Shown piece by piece: positions 16,512-25,636 of a DNA stretch of 32,500 nt; within the stretch, counting starts at the first letter, position 1; each line of letters starts with the position of its first letter. Origin of the DNA: Symbiodinium natans (Eukaryota > Sar > Dinophyceae > Suessiales > Symbiodiniaceae); NCBI GenBank assembly GCA_905221605.1, contig CAJNDS010002079.1, forward strand, positions 1,665,001 through 1,697,500. Reading direction: 5' to 3'. A program made the position numbers and the translations under genes. The notes beneath the pieces are model-generated. The model ran no database searches and was not told where the DNA came from. It saw only the letters and a program-made list of their open reading frames with translations.

Positions 16512-17019
16512 AAGTAATGAGGGTTTAAGGGTTTACGGTTTCAGGGTTTCGGGCTTAAGGGTCTAAGGCCCTAAAAACCTCAAGGGTAAGGGCCTGGGGT
16601 TTAAGGGCTTTAGCGTTTCGGGTTTAAGTTCCGAGGACCCTTGATTTTAGGGTCTGCGGTGCCCACGGCCTTACTTCTGCACCTAGAAGCTGAGTAGGGT
16701 TTAGGGTTTGGGCGGTTTAGAGTTTAGGGTTTAGGGTTTAGGGTTCAGGGTTCAGGGGTTTTGGGTTTAAGGTTTAGGTAACCTTTAACCTTTTGAGGTA
16801 GATAAATCCTACCACCATTGAAAGGGTAACCTTGTTTGGCCCAGGGTACTCAGCAACTTGGTGTGTTTTTGTTAGGGCTTCGTTGGCCCCTGGAAGGGCT
16901 AGTTTTTTTGTTTTTTGGATTTGGAGTTTTTATCGTTGGAATTTACAAGCTGACTGCCTTTGAAAGAGTCAGGTTTTGCCTTTTCTCCCGTGGACTTCAG
17001 AGGACGAGGCACCCTCGAA

Positions 17020-17080
17020 GCCGTGGGCTGTGAATCTCAAGCTCGGAAGAGTCTGCTTGGAAGCTGCTTGTTGCCTCATA
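17020..17080 (+). other. Conserved 5' leader segment of gene A ending at a GTAAGT donor
   Basis: The segment (from CTTCAGAGGACGAGG) is homologous to sequence upstream of genes B (23521-23625) and C (about 29070-29290). In A and B it ends at GTAAGT, in C at GTAAGA. Frames are not conserved between copies, so it is probably an untranslated leader exon. In C the implied intron would be only about 25 nt, so the splicing interpretation is doubtful there. The region 16128-17000 holds only degenerate TTTAGGG-like units and the two elements listed. Confidence 0.4.
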
Positions 17081-17323
17081 GTAAGTCTACATGGTACTTC
17101 TCCCCTAGAACCCGACGATCATCCCCATAACTCCCCGCACTAACCCTACTTGCCAAGTCAAAAGAGCTTCCAAAATGGGACGCCCGGGTTCAATAAGCCG
17201 GTTGCGAGGCAAGCTGCAACCTTATACTGCTTGCCGACAGCAATACCGCAACGCGAAAGGCTGGTGACTTGCTTTTTGATGCTGCTTCTTGACAAGGTCC
17301 CGTAACAAAAGCATACAAAAGCC

Positions 17324-18980
17324 ATGTCTGCGAGAGATTTGGCGGGGGAAGGCTTGGAGCTGTCTCTGAGGGGTGGCAGCCACGTGGCCAGGGCGGCTGC
17401 AAAGCAGCAGCCACAGAGGCCAGGGCGCAGAAGGACAACGCTGGCAGAGCTGGGCGAGCATCTAGAGACCCTCTCAGAGCCAGCGAGTGTCACGAATACG
17501 GCAAAACGGGCTCTGGCGGCTTACACTTTCGCGCGGGTGGTTGCCAATCTCGCCGCGTTTGCCTGGGATGATCTGTACGTGAACTGGAACCCGTGGGATG
17601 ATCTGTACCTGACGTGTGATGCCGTACTGCGGCCTGTGATAACAGGATTCGGAGTGTTTTTCTTCCTTCGCAGGAACGACCGATTCTCAGAGAAGTCGTT
17701 GTTACACATCTGGAGTCGCCGTACGATCTTTTCTCTTGCCTTTTTCATCGGTGATGAAGGTTTCCGTGCGTTGGTGCTCGCCTTCTACCATCATGACCTC
17801 TGGACAATGGACTTGATCTGCAACGCAGGTACGCTGCTGTGGGAGATTGCCTGCAACTGCATGCAAGTACACATGACAAATCTCAAGCTCCGTGCTTTGG
17901 GCCTAAGTTTCACGGCCAAGTTTTGTCACTTCCTGGCGGCGATCGGCCTCGTTTCCACGGTGCTTGAGTCTGTTACCATCATGATGGGTTTGGATCCCGA
18001 CAGAGCTAACCGGTTTGTGTTGCTGGGCCTCATGTGCTGCTTCGTGACTTTGCTCACCCAGTGTTGCAGCCTGTGCATTGCGGCTGGGTCGCCCGGTGGT
18101 ACCCTTTACCCTTTTTTGGGCTCTGGGTTTCCCTTATGAAGCAACCAACGAAAAAGAAGGGGTGCCCTAGTAAGAATCTGGTTGCTGGGCTACTAAGGTG
18201 GCGTGTAGAGCTCTACGGGCTCTTGGTGATGACCAGGCTGTCAGATCCACTGCACTGTTCCTCCTGGGGAATGCGTTTCTGGTTATTCTCGGACCGGCTT
18301 TGAGTTTGGGGGCTTACTTTGTTTACGCACATCACCAGTATGACTCGAATGACAATACATGGAAAGTAGCGACATGGCTGACTCTTGACATCTTCGTTCA
18401 AATCTGCAATACCTTGATGCTGAGCGGGATGCTCGGCCCAAAGCAATGGAATCGCCCCATGGACGCCTTCCGGCGGCTCGCAGACCTGTCTGGATTTGGC
18501 TTCGCGTCCAAGCGCGTAGCTTTTCCTGGACACATAAACCAGACATCTGCCAAGTGCGTCGTGTCCTTCCCTGGCAAGTACAGTGACCTCTGGGACGAAG
18601 CTGTGTCAGCTGTGACGTCTCAGGCCGTGGATACAGGGGTGGAGCCGTGGTCTTTGGCGTGCGTCTTCTTGACAGACGCCGACTCGGGGCTTGGACAACA
18701 TTCCGAGAATCCAGACACACCGGGGACGTGTTGGTGCCACAGCATCTACGGCCGCGTTCCAGCCGAAACATATCTCAGTGTAGTGGAGGTGGATCCGGAG
18801 CACATTGACAGTCAAGCCAACAGGCAGAAGCAGCTTTGCTTGGAGAAAGACGGAAGAGCCCCCTGGGGGTGCCAGTGGTTCGAGGAATGGAAACAGAACG
18901 TGGATCTTGCAGCGAAACTCGGGCAGGAGCTTCATGTGTTCTATTTTGCGGAACGCAAAGGCCAAGGAAAGGTGCCCTAG
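17324..18980 (+). CDS. Membrane protein gene copy A, truncated by an in-frame TAG
   Basis: First of three tandem paralogues; function not recognised. Exon 1 is 17324-18079 (252 codons, start MSARDLAGEGLELSLRGGSH). A GC-AG intron of 118 bp follows (18080-18197). Exon 2 is 18198-18980 and ends at TAG where copy B has TGG (Trp 551). The spliced product is 512 aa: a basic, Gln/Arg-rich N-terminus, about six or seven hydrophobic segments, then a soluble domain containing FPGKYSDLWDEAVSAVTSQ and WGCQWFEEWKQNVDLA. Relative to B it lacks 38 residues (after NRQ, near 18827) without loss of frame, and has a 15-residue insert-like WDDLYVNWNPWDDLY duplication near the N-terminal membrane region. Beyond the TAG the old frame continues to 19175 with intact family sequence. 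It is probably decaying, but may be expressed as a shorter protein. Confidence 0.75.
18080..18197 (+). mobile_element. Copy-specific 118-bp GC-AG introner in gene A
   Basis: Copies A and B align up to TGCATT. A then has 118 bp starting GCGGCTGGG and ending CTACTAAG, after which GTGGCGTGT resumes exactly where B continues. Removal gives C-I-V-A-C in both. The insert is homologous along its length to the free element at 14177-14298, and has imperfect inverted ends (GTCGCCCGG / CTGGGCTAC). Unspliced, it would stop translation at 18137-18139. Confidence 0.85.
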
Positions 18981-19175
18981 GATCAGCTTTGTGATGAAGC
19001 TGTGAAGGAGAGAGCTCGGCAGAACAGCGGCTTGGGCGCCTCTCAGACTGCTGAAGTGGCATATCTTGAAAGGATGGGCCTCACCTTCGTGGAGCATGAC
19101 ATCCGAGACTTCAAGGCTTTCATGGCCGGAGCTGGAAAAATGAAGGGACCTGCGTTGAGGGTGCGTGCGGTTTAG
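18981..19175 (+). pseudogene. Remnant 3' coding sequence of gene A beyond the TAG
   Basis: Sixty-four sense codons in the same frame as gene A match the C-terminus of copy B, for example GLGASQTAEVAYLERMGLTF and VEHDIRDFKAF. The frame ends at TAG (19173-19175), 14 residues further than B's stop. Confidence 0.7.
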
Positions 19176-19501
19176 TGTAGTGTCTGCAGGGCTTCATGAG
19201 TCTTGTAAGGCTTATGCATGGTGTCCGAAGGCATTTTTTGGATAAGGGGTGAAAGGGCCACCCCTCTAATCGAGAGTTTTACAAGGAGGTTCAGGGGCAG
19301 CGGGCTCCGTAGTTTGCTTTTTGTGTTGTTGCTGCGGGCTGAGGGCTGTTCAGGGACTAGGGTTTGGGGTTTATTAGGGTCTAGGGCAGCGCTTGGGAGA
19401 TTTAGGGTCTATAGGGTATAGCTCCCCATGGCACACGCTTGCATTGAGGATGCAACCCTCAACAGCAACAAAACCCACAAAAACCTTAGCTGCCTTAGCG
19501 T

Positions 19502-19562
19502 CCCAAACCCTAAACCCTAAACCGTAAACCCCAAACCCTAAACCCTAAACCCTAAATCCTAA
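19502..19562. repeat. CCCTAAA array
   Basis: About seven units with variants. Further short arrays lie at 19905-19975 and 20078-20165. No gene is seen in 19176-20209. Confidence 0.9.
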
Positions 19563-19628
19563 GCCGTCCTAAGCCACCGGCAGCGACCAGATCTGTCTTT
19601 GTCCTCTTGTACCTTTCCTACATCCCAA

Positions 19629-19725
19629 AAGGTCCATGTACCTCTACGGTATATACTCGGGCCTTGAAGGGGTTCCTATTTTAGTAGCTTTAGGGCCCAA
19701 GTACCTTATGGGTACATGGACCCTT
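19629..19725. mobile_element. MITE-like inverted-repeat element (GGTCCATGTACC family)
   Basis: The arms are AAGGTCCATGTACC and GGTACATGGACCCTT. An inner GGGCC pair is also present. A related left end (AAGGGTCCATGTACC) begins at about 32394 and runs off the window. Confidence 0.65.
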
Positions 19726-20209
19726 GGGTCAAGAGTCTGAGGGCCACTTGTTTTTTGATATAACTTCACAGAAAGCCGAATACCCCTTCAGGACGCTACT
19801 GTGACCACGCCCCATTTGAATCTGAATCAGAAGAACGTCTCTCTTCCACAGCGCTTGAAAAACTCCAAACTGCATAAGGTTCGTAGATTTTCCCCAAACT
19901 CTTCACCTTAAACCCTAAACCTTAAACCCTAAACCCTATACCCTAAACCCTATACCTTAAACCCCAAGCCCTAAAATCTTCTGTCGAGGGACGTTGGTAA
20001 GCCCCTTACCAAGCCCTGGTGCCCGGTGCCAACAGAAGCCCTCAAGAGTTCTACACCCTACCCAGCCCTCAGCTTTCCCTAAACCCTAAACCCTAAACCC
20101 TACAAACCCTAAACCCTACAAACCCTAAACCCTAAACCCTAAACCCACACCCTCAAATCCTAGAACCCTAAGCCCGCATCACTAAAACCCTGTGCCGCAT
20201 CTCTCAAAG

Positions 20210-20242
20210 GCGCAGCAAGAGAGACACGCCTCCGAGATCGAG
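20210..20242 (+). CDS. Hendecad micro-exon 12 (AQQERHASEIE)
   Basis: 33 nt, phase 0, acceptor CTCAAAG, donor GC. First of six micro-exons between genes A and B. Its duplicate is at 26598 (one residue differs, A to V). Confidence 0.65.
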
Positions 20243-20264
20243 GCAGACCACAGTGCTGCGGTAC

Positions 20265-20350
20265 GGGGTGTTTATAATTTATTGAATTTATATTAAATTA
20301 TTAAATTCTATTTAAAAAACACTAAACTAATTATTTACAAATAAAATTGA
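20265..20350. other. AT-rich insertion
   Basis: About 85 bp of almost pure A/T (TTATAATTTATTGAATTTAT and similar), absent from the duplicated stretch after 26630. It contains several short TTTAAAT- and ATTTAAT-like inverted repeats but no clear terminal repeat. Its origin is unknown. Confidence 0.7.
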
Positions 20351-20887
20351 AAAGGGGTCTCCCCTAGTTGGGGTTTGGGGTTAGGGTTTTTCGGTTTTTT
20401 CTCCAGTTCAGGGCTTAGCGGGTTCAGGGTTAACACCCTTATAGTTCTTTTTTTACTCAGGGGCGGTGGAGGGGGGGGGGTTGGGGGGAAAATCTCCGAA
20501 TCGCATGTTCGGTGGATGTTGCGGGTCTTCGAACTTCAGGGTTTAACCCCTCACCTCGCAACTCTTCACGTCCGAAGCCCTAAGCCCGATATCTCTGTAA
20601 ACCCCGTAAACCCTATACCTCTATGGCCCTCTCCTCTAATTGCTAAAACCCTCAGAGGGATCCTCCTCACGCCAAGGGAGTCAAACCTGGCCTTTTTGAG
20701 GATGTACCCCTAAGAGGTTCCCTTAACGTACTCCTAGTATGGCCCTTACATTCCCTTATATAGAACCTAAACAAGGGTCTCCTAAACCTCAAGGGCTCAA
20801 GGGCTAAATGGTGACTACTCGAGCCTTAAAGTGCTTCCGACAAAAAGGACTTTGCGGCTCAAAGTATATAAGAATCTGGTTACATGG

Positions 20888-21080
20888 GCCCTGAGGGTTA
20901 GAGGGCTTAGGGGTTTAGGGGTTCAGGGGCTTAGGGGTTTAGGGGCTTAGGGGTTTAGGGGTTTAGGGGTTTAGGGGCTTAGGGGGTTAGGGGTTTAGGG
21001 GTTTAGGGGCTTAGGGGTTTAGGGGTTTACGGGTTTACGGGTTTACGGGTTTACGGGTTTAGGGGTTTAGAGGGCCTTCA
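20888..21080. repeat. Variant telomere-like array (TTTAGGGG / CTTAGGGG / TTTACGGG)
   Basis: About 22 octamers, with a homogenised TTTACGGG block near 21025-21058. There is no equivalent in the B-C spacer, so the array expanded or was lost after the duplication. Confidence 0.93.
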
Positions 21081-21127
21081 AAACGGGCCCAAGGGTACAA
21101 GGTAGAGAGTCTCATGATGTCACGCAG

Positions 21128-21160
21128 GAGAAGGAGCGTGACCATTGGACTGCGCGAGAG
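21128..21160 (+). CDS. Hendecad micro-exon 13 (EKERDHWTARE)
   Basis: 33 nt, phase 0, acceptor CACGCAG, donor GC. The duplicate at 26934 differs by two synonymous changes only. Confidence 0.7.
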
Positions 21161-21204
21161 GCGCCCACGGCTTGCCTGTTACAAGTCGAACCCTGAGGAG
21201 TTTG

Positions 21205-21345
21205 TTTTGGGGTTTAGGGTTGATAGGGTTGATAGGGTGTATAGGGTTTAGGGTTGATAGGGTTGATAGGGTTGATAGGGTTGATAGGGTTGATAGGGTT
21301 GAAAGGGTGTATAGGGTTTAGGGTTTAGGGTTTGAGGGCCTTAGG
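21205..21345. repeat. GGGTTGATA 9-mer array with TTTAGGG ends
   Basis: About nine GGGTTGATA units with GGGTGTATA variants between TTTAGGG units. This is a new satellite-like unit derived from the telomeric one. Confidence 0.9.
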
Positions 21346-21488
21346 GTTTTGAGGCGTTAGGGCTTTTGAGGCTTTGAGGGTTTGAGATTTCAGGACTTCA
21401 GGATGAAGGTCTCGAGCGGCAAGGGTGGGGGGGTGGGGGCGCGGGGCGTAATGTGCAAGGCTTCGGGCCTAGCATTAAGGAATACCAA

Positions 21489-21555
21489 AAACCCTAAACC
21501 CTAAACCCTAAACCCTAAACCCTGAATCCTGAACCCTGAACCCTGAACCCTTGGC
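21489..21555. repeat. CCCTAAA / CCCTGAA array
   Basis: Five CCCTAAA units and then CCCTGAA units. Confidence 0.9.
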
Positions 21556-21626
21556 GTTTAGAATTTAGGAGTCGATGCGTCTTAACCCCCTCGACCCATC
21601 GTGAAAGGGACCTTCCCAACCCACAG

Positions 21627-21659
21627 GCTCTGGAAGAGAGGCATGCATCAGCCGTTGAG
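21627..21659 (+). CDS. Hendecad micro-exon 14 (ALEERHASAVE)
   Basis: 33 nt, phase 0, acceptor CCCACAG, donor GT. The duplicate at 27348 has a GC donor instead and one residue change (S to A). Confidence 0.7.
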
Positions 21660-21683
21660 GTGGGGGCTGCACTTCTGCACAAG

Positions 21684-21755
21684 GGTTTAGGGTTTATAGG
21701 GTTTATAGGGTTTATAGGGTTTATAGGGTTTAGGGTTTAGGGTTTAGGGTTAGCG
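21684..21755. repeat. TTTATAGGG / TTTAGGG array
   Basis: Five TTTATAGGG 9-mers and three TTTAGGG units. Confidence 0.9.
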
Positions 21756-21856
21756 GCTTACAAAGGGTTGCCTGGGTTGCTGCTCAGGTTCAGGGTTTTG
21801 GGTTCAGGTGGAGGAGAAGATTAAGCCCGAAACCCTAAAAACTAAACCTTTTGTAG

Positions 21857-22077
21857 GCAACGACCATGAAGCCCCTTTTCGCTGCTCATGCTGGGGAATT
21901 TTCTTCAGGAAGGGGCATAGAGATCGTGTGAAATAGGCAAGTGATATGTGCATGGCGTGCGGTTCTTTGCCCTAAGCACCACCGTGCCAAATGTCCAGTC
22001 CTGCTGAGCTTCTATAGGAGTGCCGTTTGGGTGGATACGATTTGCGGCACGCATCGTGACTTGCTGGCGTCCCTAGC
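21857..22077. other. Conserved non-repetitive spacer block (copy in A-B spacer)
   Basis: About 220 bp is well conserved with 27516-27786. It contains GGCAACGACCATGAAGCCCC, TTCTTCAGGAAGGGGCA and TGTCCAGTCCTGCTGAGC, with several indels between copies. No frame is preserved across the indels, so it is probably non-coding. Confidence 0.6.
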
Positions 22078-22243
22078 CGCTCCCTAAACCCTAAACCCTA
22101 AACCCTAAACCCTAAACCGAGGCCCTAGCCATGAGCATGCGATGCATTTGGCGGATGGGAAGCATGTGACACAAAGCGGGTGATAGCCACGTGCGCATTA
22201 GCTTCCAGGGGCTCCTTGGTCTTGGGGGGGTCTTGAAAAGTCA

Positions 22244-22345
22244 TATGGGGGGGGTTTACAAAAATAAGGGACCCCAAATAGTAGGATTCCCTGACAGTAA
22301 GGACACCAAAAGGAAGCCCTAATTTCGGAAACCCCCCTAAGCCCT
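22244..22345. mobile_element. Inverted-repeat element related to the intron at 9752-9850
   Basis: The ends GGGGGGTTTACAAAAATAAGG and CCTAATTTCGGAAACCCCCC are imperfect reverse complements. The core (AGTAGGATTCCCTGACAGTA, AGGACACCAAAAGG) matches the intron at 9752. The duplicate at 27915-28020 is diverged. Confidence 0.65.
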
Positions 22346-22580
22346 AAACCCTAAACCCCAAACCCCAAACCCCAAACCCCAAACCCCAAACCCCAAACCC
22401 CAAACCCCAAACCCCAAACCCCAAACCCCAAACCCCAAACCCCAAACCCCCCCTAAACCCTAAACCCTAAACCCTAAACCCCCCTAAACCCTAAACCCTA
22501 AACCCTAAACCCTAAACCCTAAACCCTAAACCCTAAACCCTAAACCCTAAACCCTAAACCCTAAACCCTAAACCCAAACC
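22341..22580. repeat. Long array: CCCCAAA block then CCCTAAA block
   Basis: About 14 CCCCAAA units (22352-22450) followed by about 17 CCCTAAA units with CCCCCCTAAA joints. A single base change is homogenised through the first block. The array is reduced to a few units in the B-C spacer. Confidence 0.97.
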
Positions 22581-22623
22581 CCCCGTAATGGGTTCAGGGT
22601 CCAGGGTCTCGTCCTGCTGCCAG

Positions 22624-22656
22624 GCTCAGGAGGAGAGGCATGCCGCGGCCATGCAG
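22624..22656 (+). CDS. Hendecad micro-exon 15 (AQEERHAAAMQ)
   Basis: 33 nt, phase 0, acceptor CTGCCAG, donor GC. It is close to the family consensus. The duplicate at 28081 differs by four synonymous changes and one replacement (Q to K). Confidence 0.7.
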
Positions 22657-22704
22657 GCGCGGGGAATCCTGATGCACCATTCTCCCCCCCCCCCGCCCTC
22701 TTCT

Positions 22705-22757
22705 AGAGGGTTTAGGGTTTAGGGTTTAGGGTTTAGGGTTTAGGGTTTAGGGCTTAG
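22705..22757. repeat. TTTAGGG array
   Basis: Seven units after a C-run. The next 140 bp (CAAAAACAGACAG ... ATGATCCTAG) is conserved with 28217-28275. Confidence 0.95.
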
Positions 22758-22900
22758 GGGCAAAAACAGACAGCAAGGAGGGAGAGTATGGCAGTGATGA
22801 TCGTGGCACGGGGTGCATATGATCCTAGGTTTCTAGGTTTGGGGTTCGTTTGTCTTCCCAGGCATGATCCGCTGATTCGGGTTTGCAGCAGAGTTCTCAG

Positions 22901-22933
22901 GAGAAGGAGAAGGAGCATGCAGTGGCGCAGCAG
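22901..22933 (+). CDS. Hendecad micro-exon 16 (EKEKEHAVAQQ)
   Basis: 33 nt, phase 0, acceptor TTCTCAG, donor GC. The duplicate at 28325 differs by one synonymous change, but its acceptor is altered. Confidence 0.65.
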
Positions 22934-22944
22934 GCGCACCTTGA

Positions 22945-23005
22945 GGGTTTGGGGTTCAGGGTTTAGGGTTTAGGGTTTAGGGTTTAGGATTTAGGGTTTA
23001 GGGTG
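22945..23005. repeat. TTTAGGG array
   Basis: About seven units directly after micro-exon 16. From 23006 to 23317 the sequence is shared with the B-C spacer but shows no supported exon. Confidence 0.95.
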
Positions 23006-23317
23006 AATGTTCGGGGGCTTCTTCAAGCTTCTTCTCTCGTTTGTGCACCCTCGATCCCTTTGTGGGCCTCTGCTGTACGGCGCGGCCCCCCTTCTTTTTT
23101 AGGTTACCCCAAAGTAAATAGGCCAGAGTTCAGACGACTTGCCCCCATGAAGCCTGAGGACCAAAACGTCCTAAGTCCCTCAACCTTGAATCCTAAAATC
23201 TTAAAATCCTAAACCCTAAACCCTGACACCGCTTAAAGCCTGAACTCCTATGCGCCAAGCCCTGCAAGAGTCAATCCCCGGCCCGCCCCTCTAAAGGGCT
23301 TGCTCGCTTCCTCGCAG

Positions 23318-23362
23318 GCACTGCAGCAAACGCACCGCGCAAGCGCGGCAAAGGCTCTGGAG
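23318..23362 (+). CDS. Micro-exon 17, 15-residue class (ALQQTHRASAAKALE)
   Basis: 45 nt, phase 0, acceptor CCTCGCAG, donor GT (GTTGGGG). The duplicate at 28743 differs by one base (R to G). Confidence 0.7.
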
Positions 23363-23520
23363 GTTGGGGTGAAAGGGTGTGCCCTTACAGACCCTATGCC
23401 CACAACAGACCCAAGAGCCTTTCACAAGAAGGCCGATTGAGCCCAGAAAACCCTAGATTGAGAGTCCTCAGATTTTTGGGAGAGTCGGGTTTGACCTGTT
23501 TTATTGCCCGTGGACTGCAG

Positions 23521-23625
23521 AGGACGAGGCTCGGGCTGTCCGAGCCGCAGGCTGTTAAGCTCAAGCCGGGCAGAGTCGGGGAACTGGTTTCGGGAGGTGC
23601 GGAATCCACATGCTGCAGGGATCAA
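23521..23625 (+). other. Conserved 5' leader segment of gene B with GTAAGT donor
   Basis: It begins after GACTGCAG and ends at GTAAGT (23626). It is homologous to the leaders of A and C. It is open in B, but the homologous frame in A has a stop, and the phase does not join to the ATG exon. A leader exon is more likely than coding sequence. Confidence 0.4.
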
Positions 23626-23680
23626 GTAAGTTTCGGGAAGGGGGGTGTGTCAAAGTTTTCAAGCTCCCGTAGCAAAAGCC

Positions 23681-25636
23681 ATGTCTGCCGCAGACCCCAC
23701 GGGGGAAGGCTTGGAGCTGCCACTGAGGCGTACCAGCCACGTGGCCGGTGCGGCTGCAAAGCATCAGCTGCAAAGGCCAGGGCGCAGAAGGACAACGTTG
23801 GCAGAGCTGGGCGAGCGTCTCGAGACCCACTCAGAGCCAGTGACTTTGTGGCTGAATGAGTACACTTTACACTTTATGGGAGACGATCATCTCCTATAGG
23901 ACTGAAAGTGTACACCTTTTTTTGTTTTTTTTATTTGCTTTTTTTAGGGGGGGGGGGGGGGGGTTATGAACTCAGCAACTAAGGCGAGTGTCAGGAAAAC
24001 AGCCAAACTGGCTCTGGCGGCTTACACTTTACTGCGAGTGGTTGCCAATCTCGCCGCAGATGGTTGGGACGATTTGTACTTGACATGTGATGCTGTACTG
24101 CGGCCTGTGATAACGGGATTAGGAGTGTTTTTCTTCCTTCGCAGAAACGACCGATTCTCAGAGAAGTCTTCGCTACACATCTGGAGTCGCCGCACGATCT
24201 TTTGGCTGGCCCTTTTCGTGGGCGACGCAGGATTCCGCGGGTTGTCCAATTCTCTTTTCAAATATGATGTGGCGAATGGTGTTTGTATCGGAGGGACACT
24301 TGTGTGGGAGATTGTATGCAATATCATGCAAGTACACTTGACCAATCTGAAGCTCCGTGCACTGGGCCGAAGTTTCACAGCCAAGCTTTGTCATATAGTG
24401 GCCCTAACAGGCTTCAGTTCCATGCTGGTGGCCTTGATTAGCTATGCATTCAGATTTGCATGCGACGCTTACATATGTGGCAATGTTGTTGATATGTTTG
24501 CAGGGTTCCTGGTAAGCCTGAGCCTCCTCTTCTGCTTCGCGACTTTGTTCACCCAGTGCTGTAGCCTGTGCATTGTGGCGTGTGCAGCTTGGCGGGCTCG
24601 TGGTGTCGATGAGGCAGTCAGGTCCATGGCATTCGTCCTCTTTGGAAATGCGCTCCTGGTGATTCTAGGACCTGCTCTGAGCCTTTGGTCTTGGTCCACT
24701 TATGCGCAGATGACAACTCATTTCTTGGAGAACACCGAAGAATCGGCGACGGTGAGCTGGCTGACTCCTGATCTATTCTTTCAAATCTGCAATATCCTGG
24801 CACTGAGCGGGATGGTCGGGCCCAAGAAATGGAATCGTCCCATGGACGCCTTCCGCCAGCTCGCAGACCTGTCTGGATTTGGCTTTGCATCCAAGCGCGT
24901 GGTTTTTCCTGGACACATAAACCGGAAGGCTGCCAAGTGCGTCGTGTCCTTTCCTGGCAAATACAGTGACCTCTGGGACGAAGCTGTGTCGGCCGTGACG
25001 TCTCAGGCCGTGGATACAAGGGGGGAGCAGTGGTCTTTGGCGTGCGTCTTCTTGACGGATGCCGATTCGGGCCTTGGACAACATTCCGAGAATCCAGACA
25101 CGCCGGGGAAGTGTTGGTGCCACAGCATCTACGGCCGCGTTCCAGCCGAAACATATCTCAGCGTAGTGGAGGTGGATCCGGAGCACATTGACAGTCAAGC
25201 CAACCGGCAGATGCTTTCTTTCAAGCGCAGCGATGCTAAAGCCATGGGCCAATTGTTGGTCATCAAGAGTGACCAGTCAGAGACAGAGTGGCAGATCGAG
25301 CTTGCAGAGGCTACAGAGAGGGCCCAGCAGCTTTGCTTGGAGAAAGACGGAAGAGCCCCCTGGGGGTGCCAGTGGTTCGAGGAATGGAAACAAAACGTGG
25401 ACCTTGCAGCACAACTCGGGCAGGAGCTTCATGTGTTCTATTTTGAAGAACGCAAAGGCCAAGGAAAGGTGCCCTGGGATCAGCTTTGTGATGAAGCTGC
25501 GAAGGAGAGAGCTCGACAAAGCAGCGGTTTGGGCGCCTCTCAGACTGCCGAGGTGGCATATCTTGAAAAGATGGGCCTCACCTTCGTGGAGCATGACATC
25601 CGGGACTTCAAGGCTTTCATCGCTGGAGCCAGATAA
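23681..25636 (+). CDS. Membrane protein gene copy B (intact, 603 aa)
   Basis: The intact reference copy of the tandem family. Exon 1 is 23681-23839 (53 codons, start MSAADPTGEGLELPL; this ATG is conserved in all copies). A 144-bp GT-AG intron follows, then exon 2 at 23984-25636, ending TAA. Residues 1-55 are polar and Arg/Gln-rich with no signal peptide. Hydrophobic segments, estimated by eye, lie near 86-104, 124-140, 153-172, 186-208, 222-250, 267-290 and 312-330. Residues about 335-603 form a soluble domain with FPGKYSDLWDEAVSAVTSQ (376-394), SLACVFLTDADSGLGQHSEN (404-423), CWCHSIYGRVPAETY (430-444) and APWGCQWFEEWKQNVDLAAQ (511-530). I do not recognise the domain. It is probably a polytopic membrane protein with a cytosolic C-terminal domain. 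There are no neighbouring genes of known function. Confidence 0.85.
23840..23983 (+). mobile_element. Copy-specific 144-bp intron in gene B with hairpin and G17 tract
   Basis: Copies A and C read straight through GAGCC(A/T)G(C/T)GAGTGTCA here. B has 144 bp starting GTGACTTTG and ending GCAACTAAG, and its removal restores GAG CCA GCG AGT GTC, exactly as in A. The insert carries a hairpin (GTACACTTT ... GAAAGTGTAC with an inner GGAGA/TCTCC) and a T-rich stretch followed by 17 G. Its 3' end resembles the other introners (ACTAAG, then G). Confidence 0.8.

Noticed and set aside
18198-18303. GTG at 18198 as an independent start of a second gene
   Set aside because: The sequence continues gene A exactly where copy B continues; it is the second exon after the introner.
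23660-23690. Relic of the dinoflagellate spliced leader before gene B (CCGTAGC)
   Set aside because: Only seven bases match the start of the known leader; copies A and C do not share it and the rest does not match.
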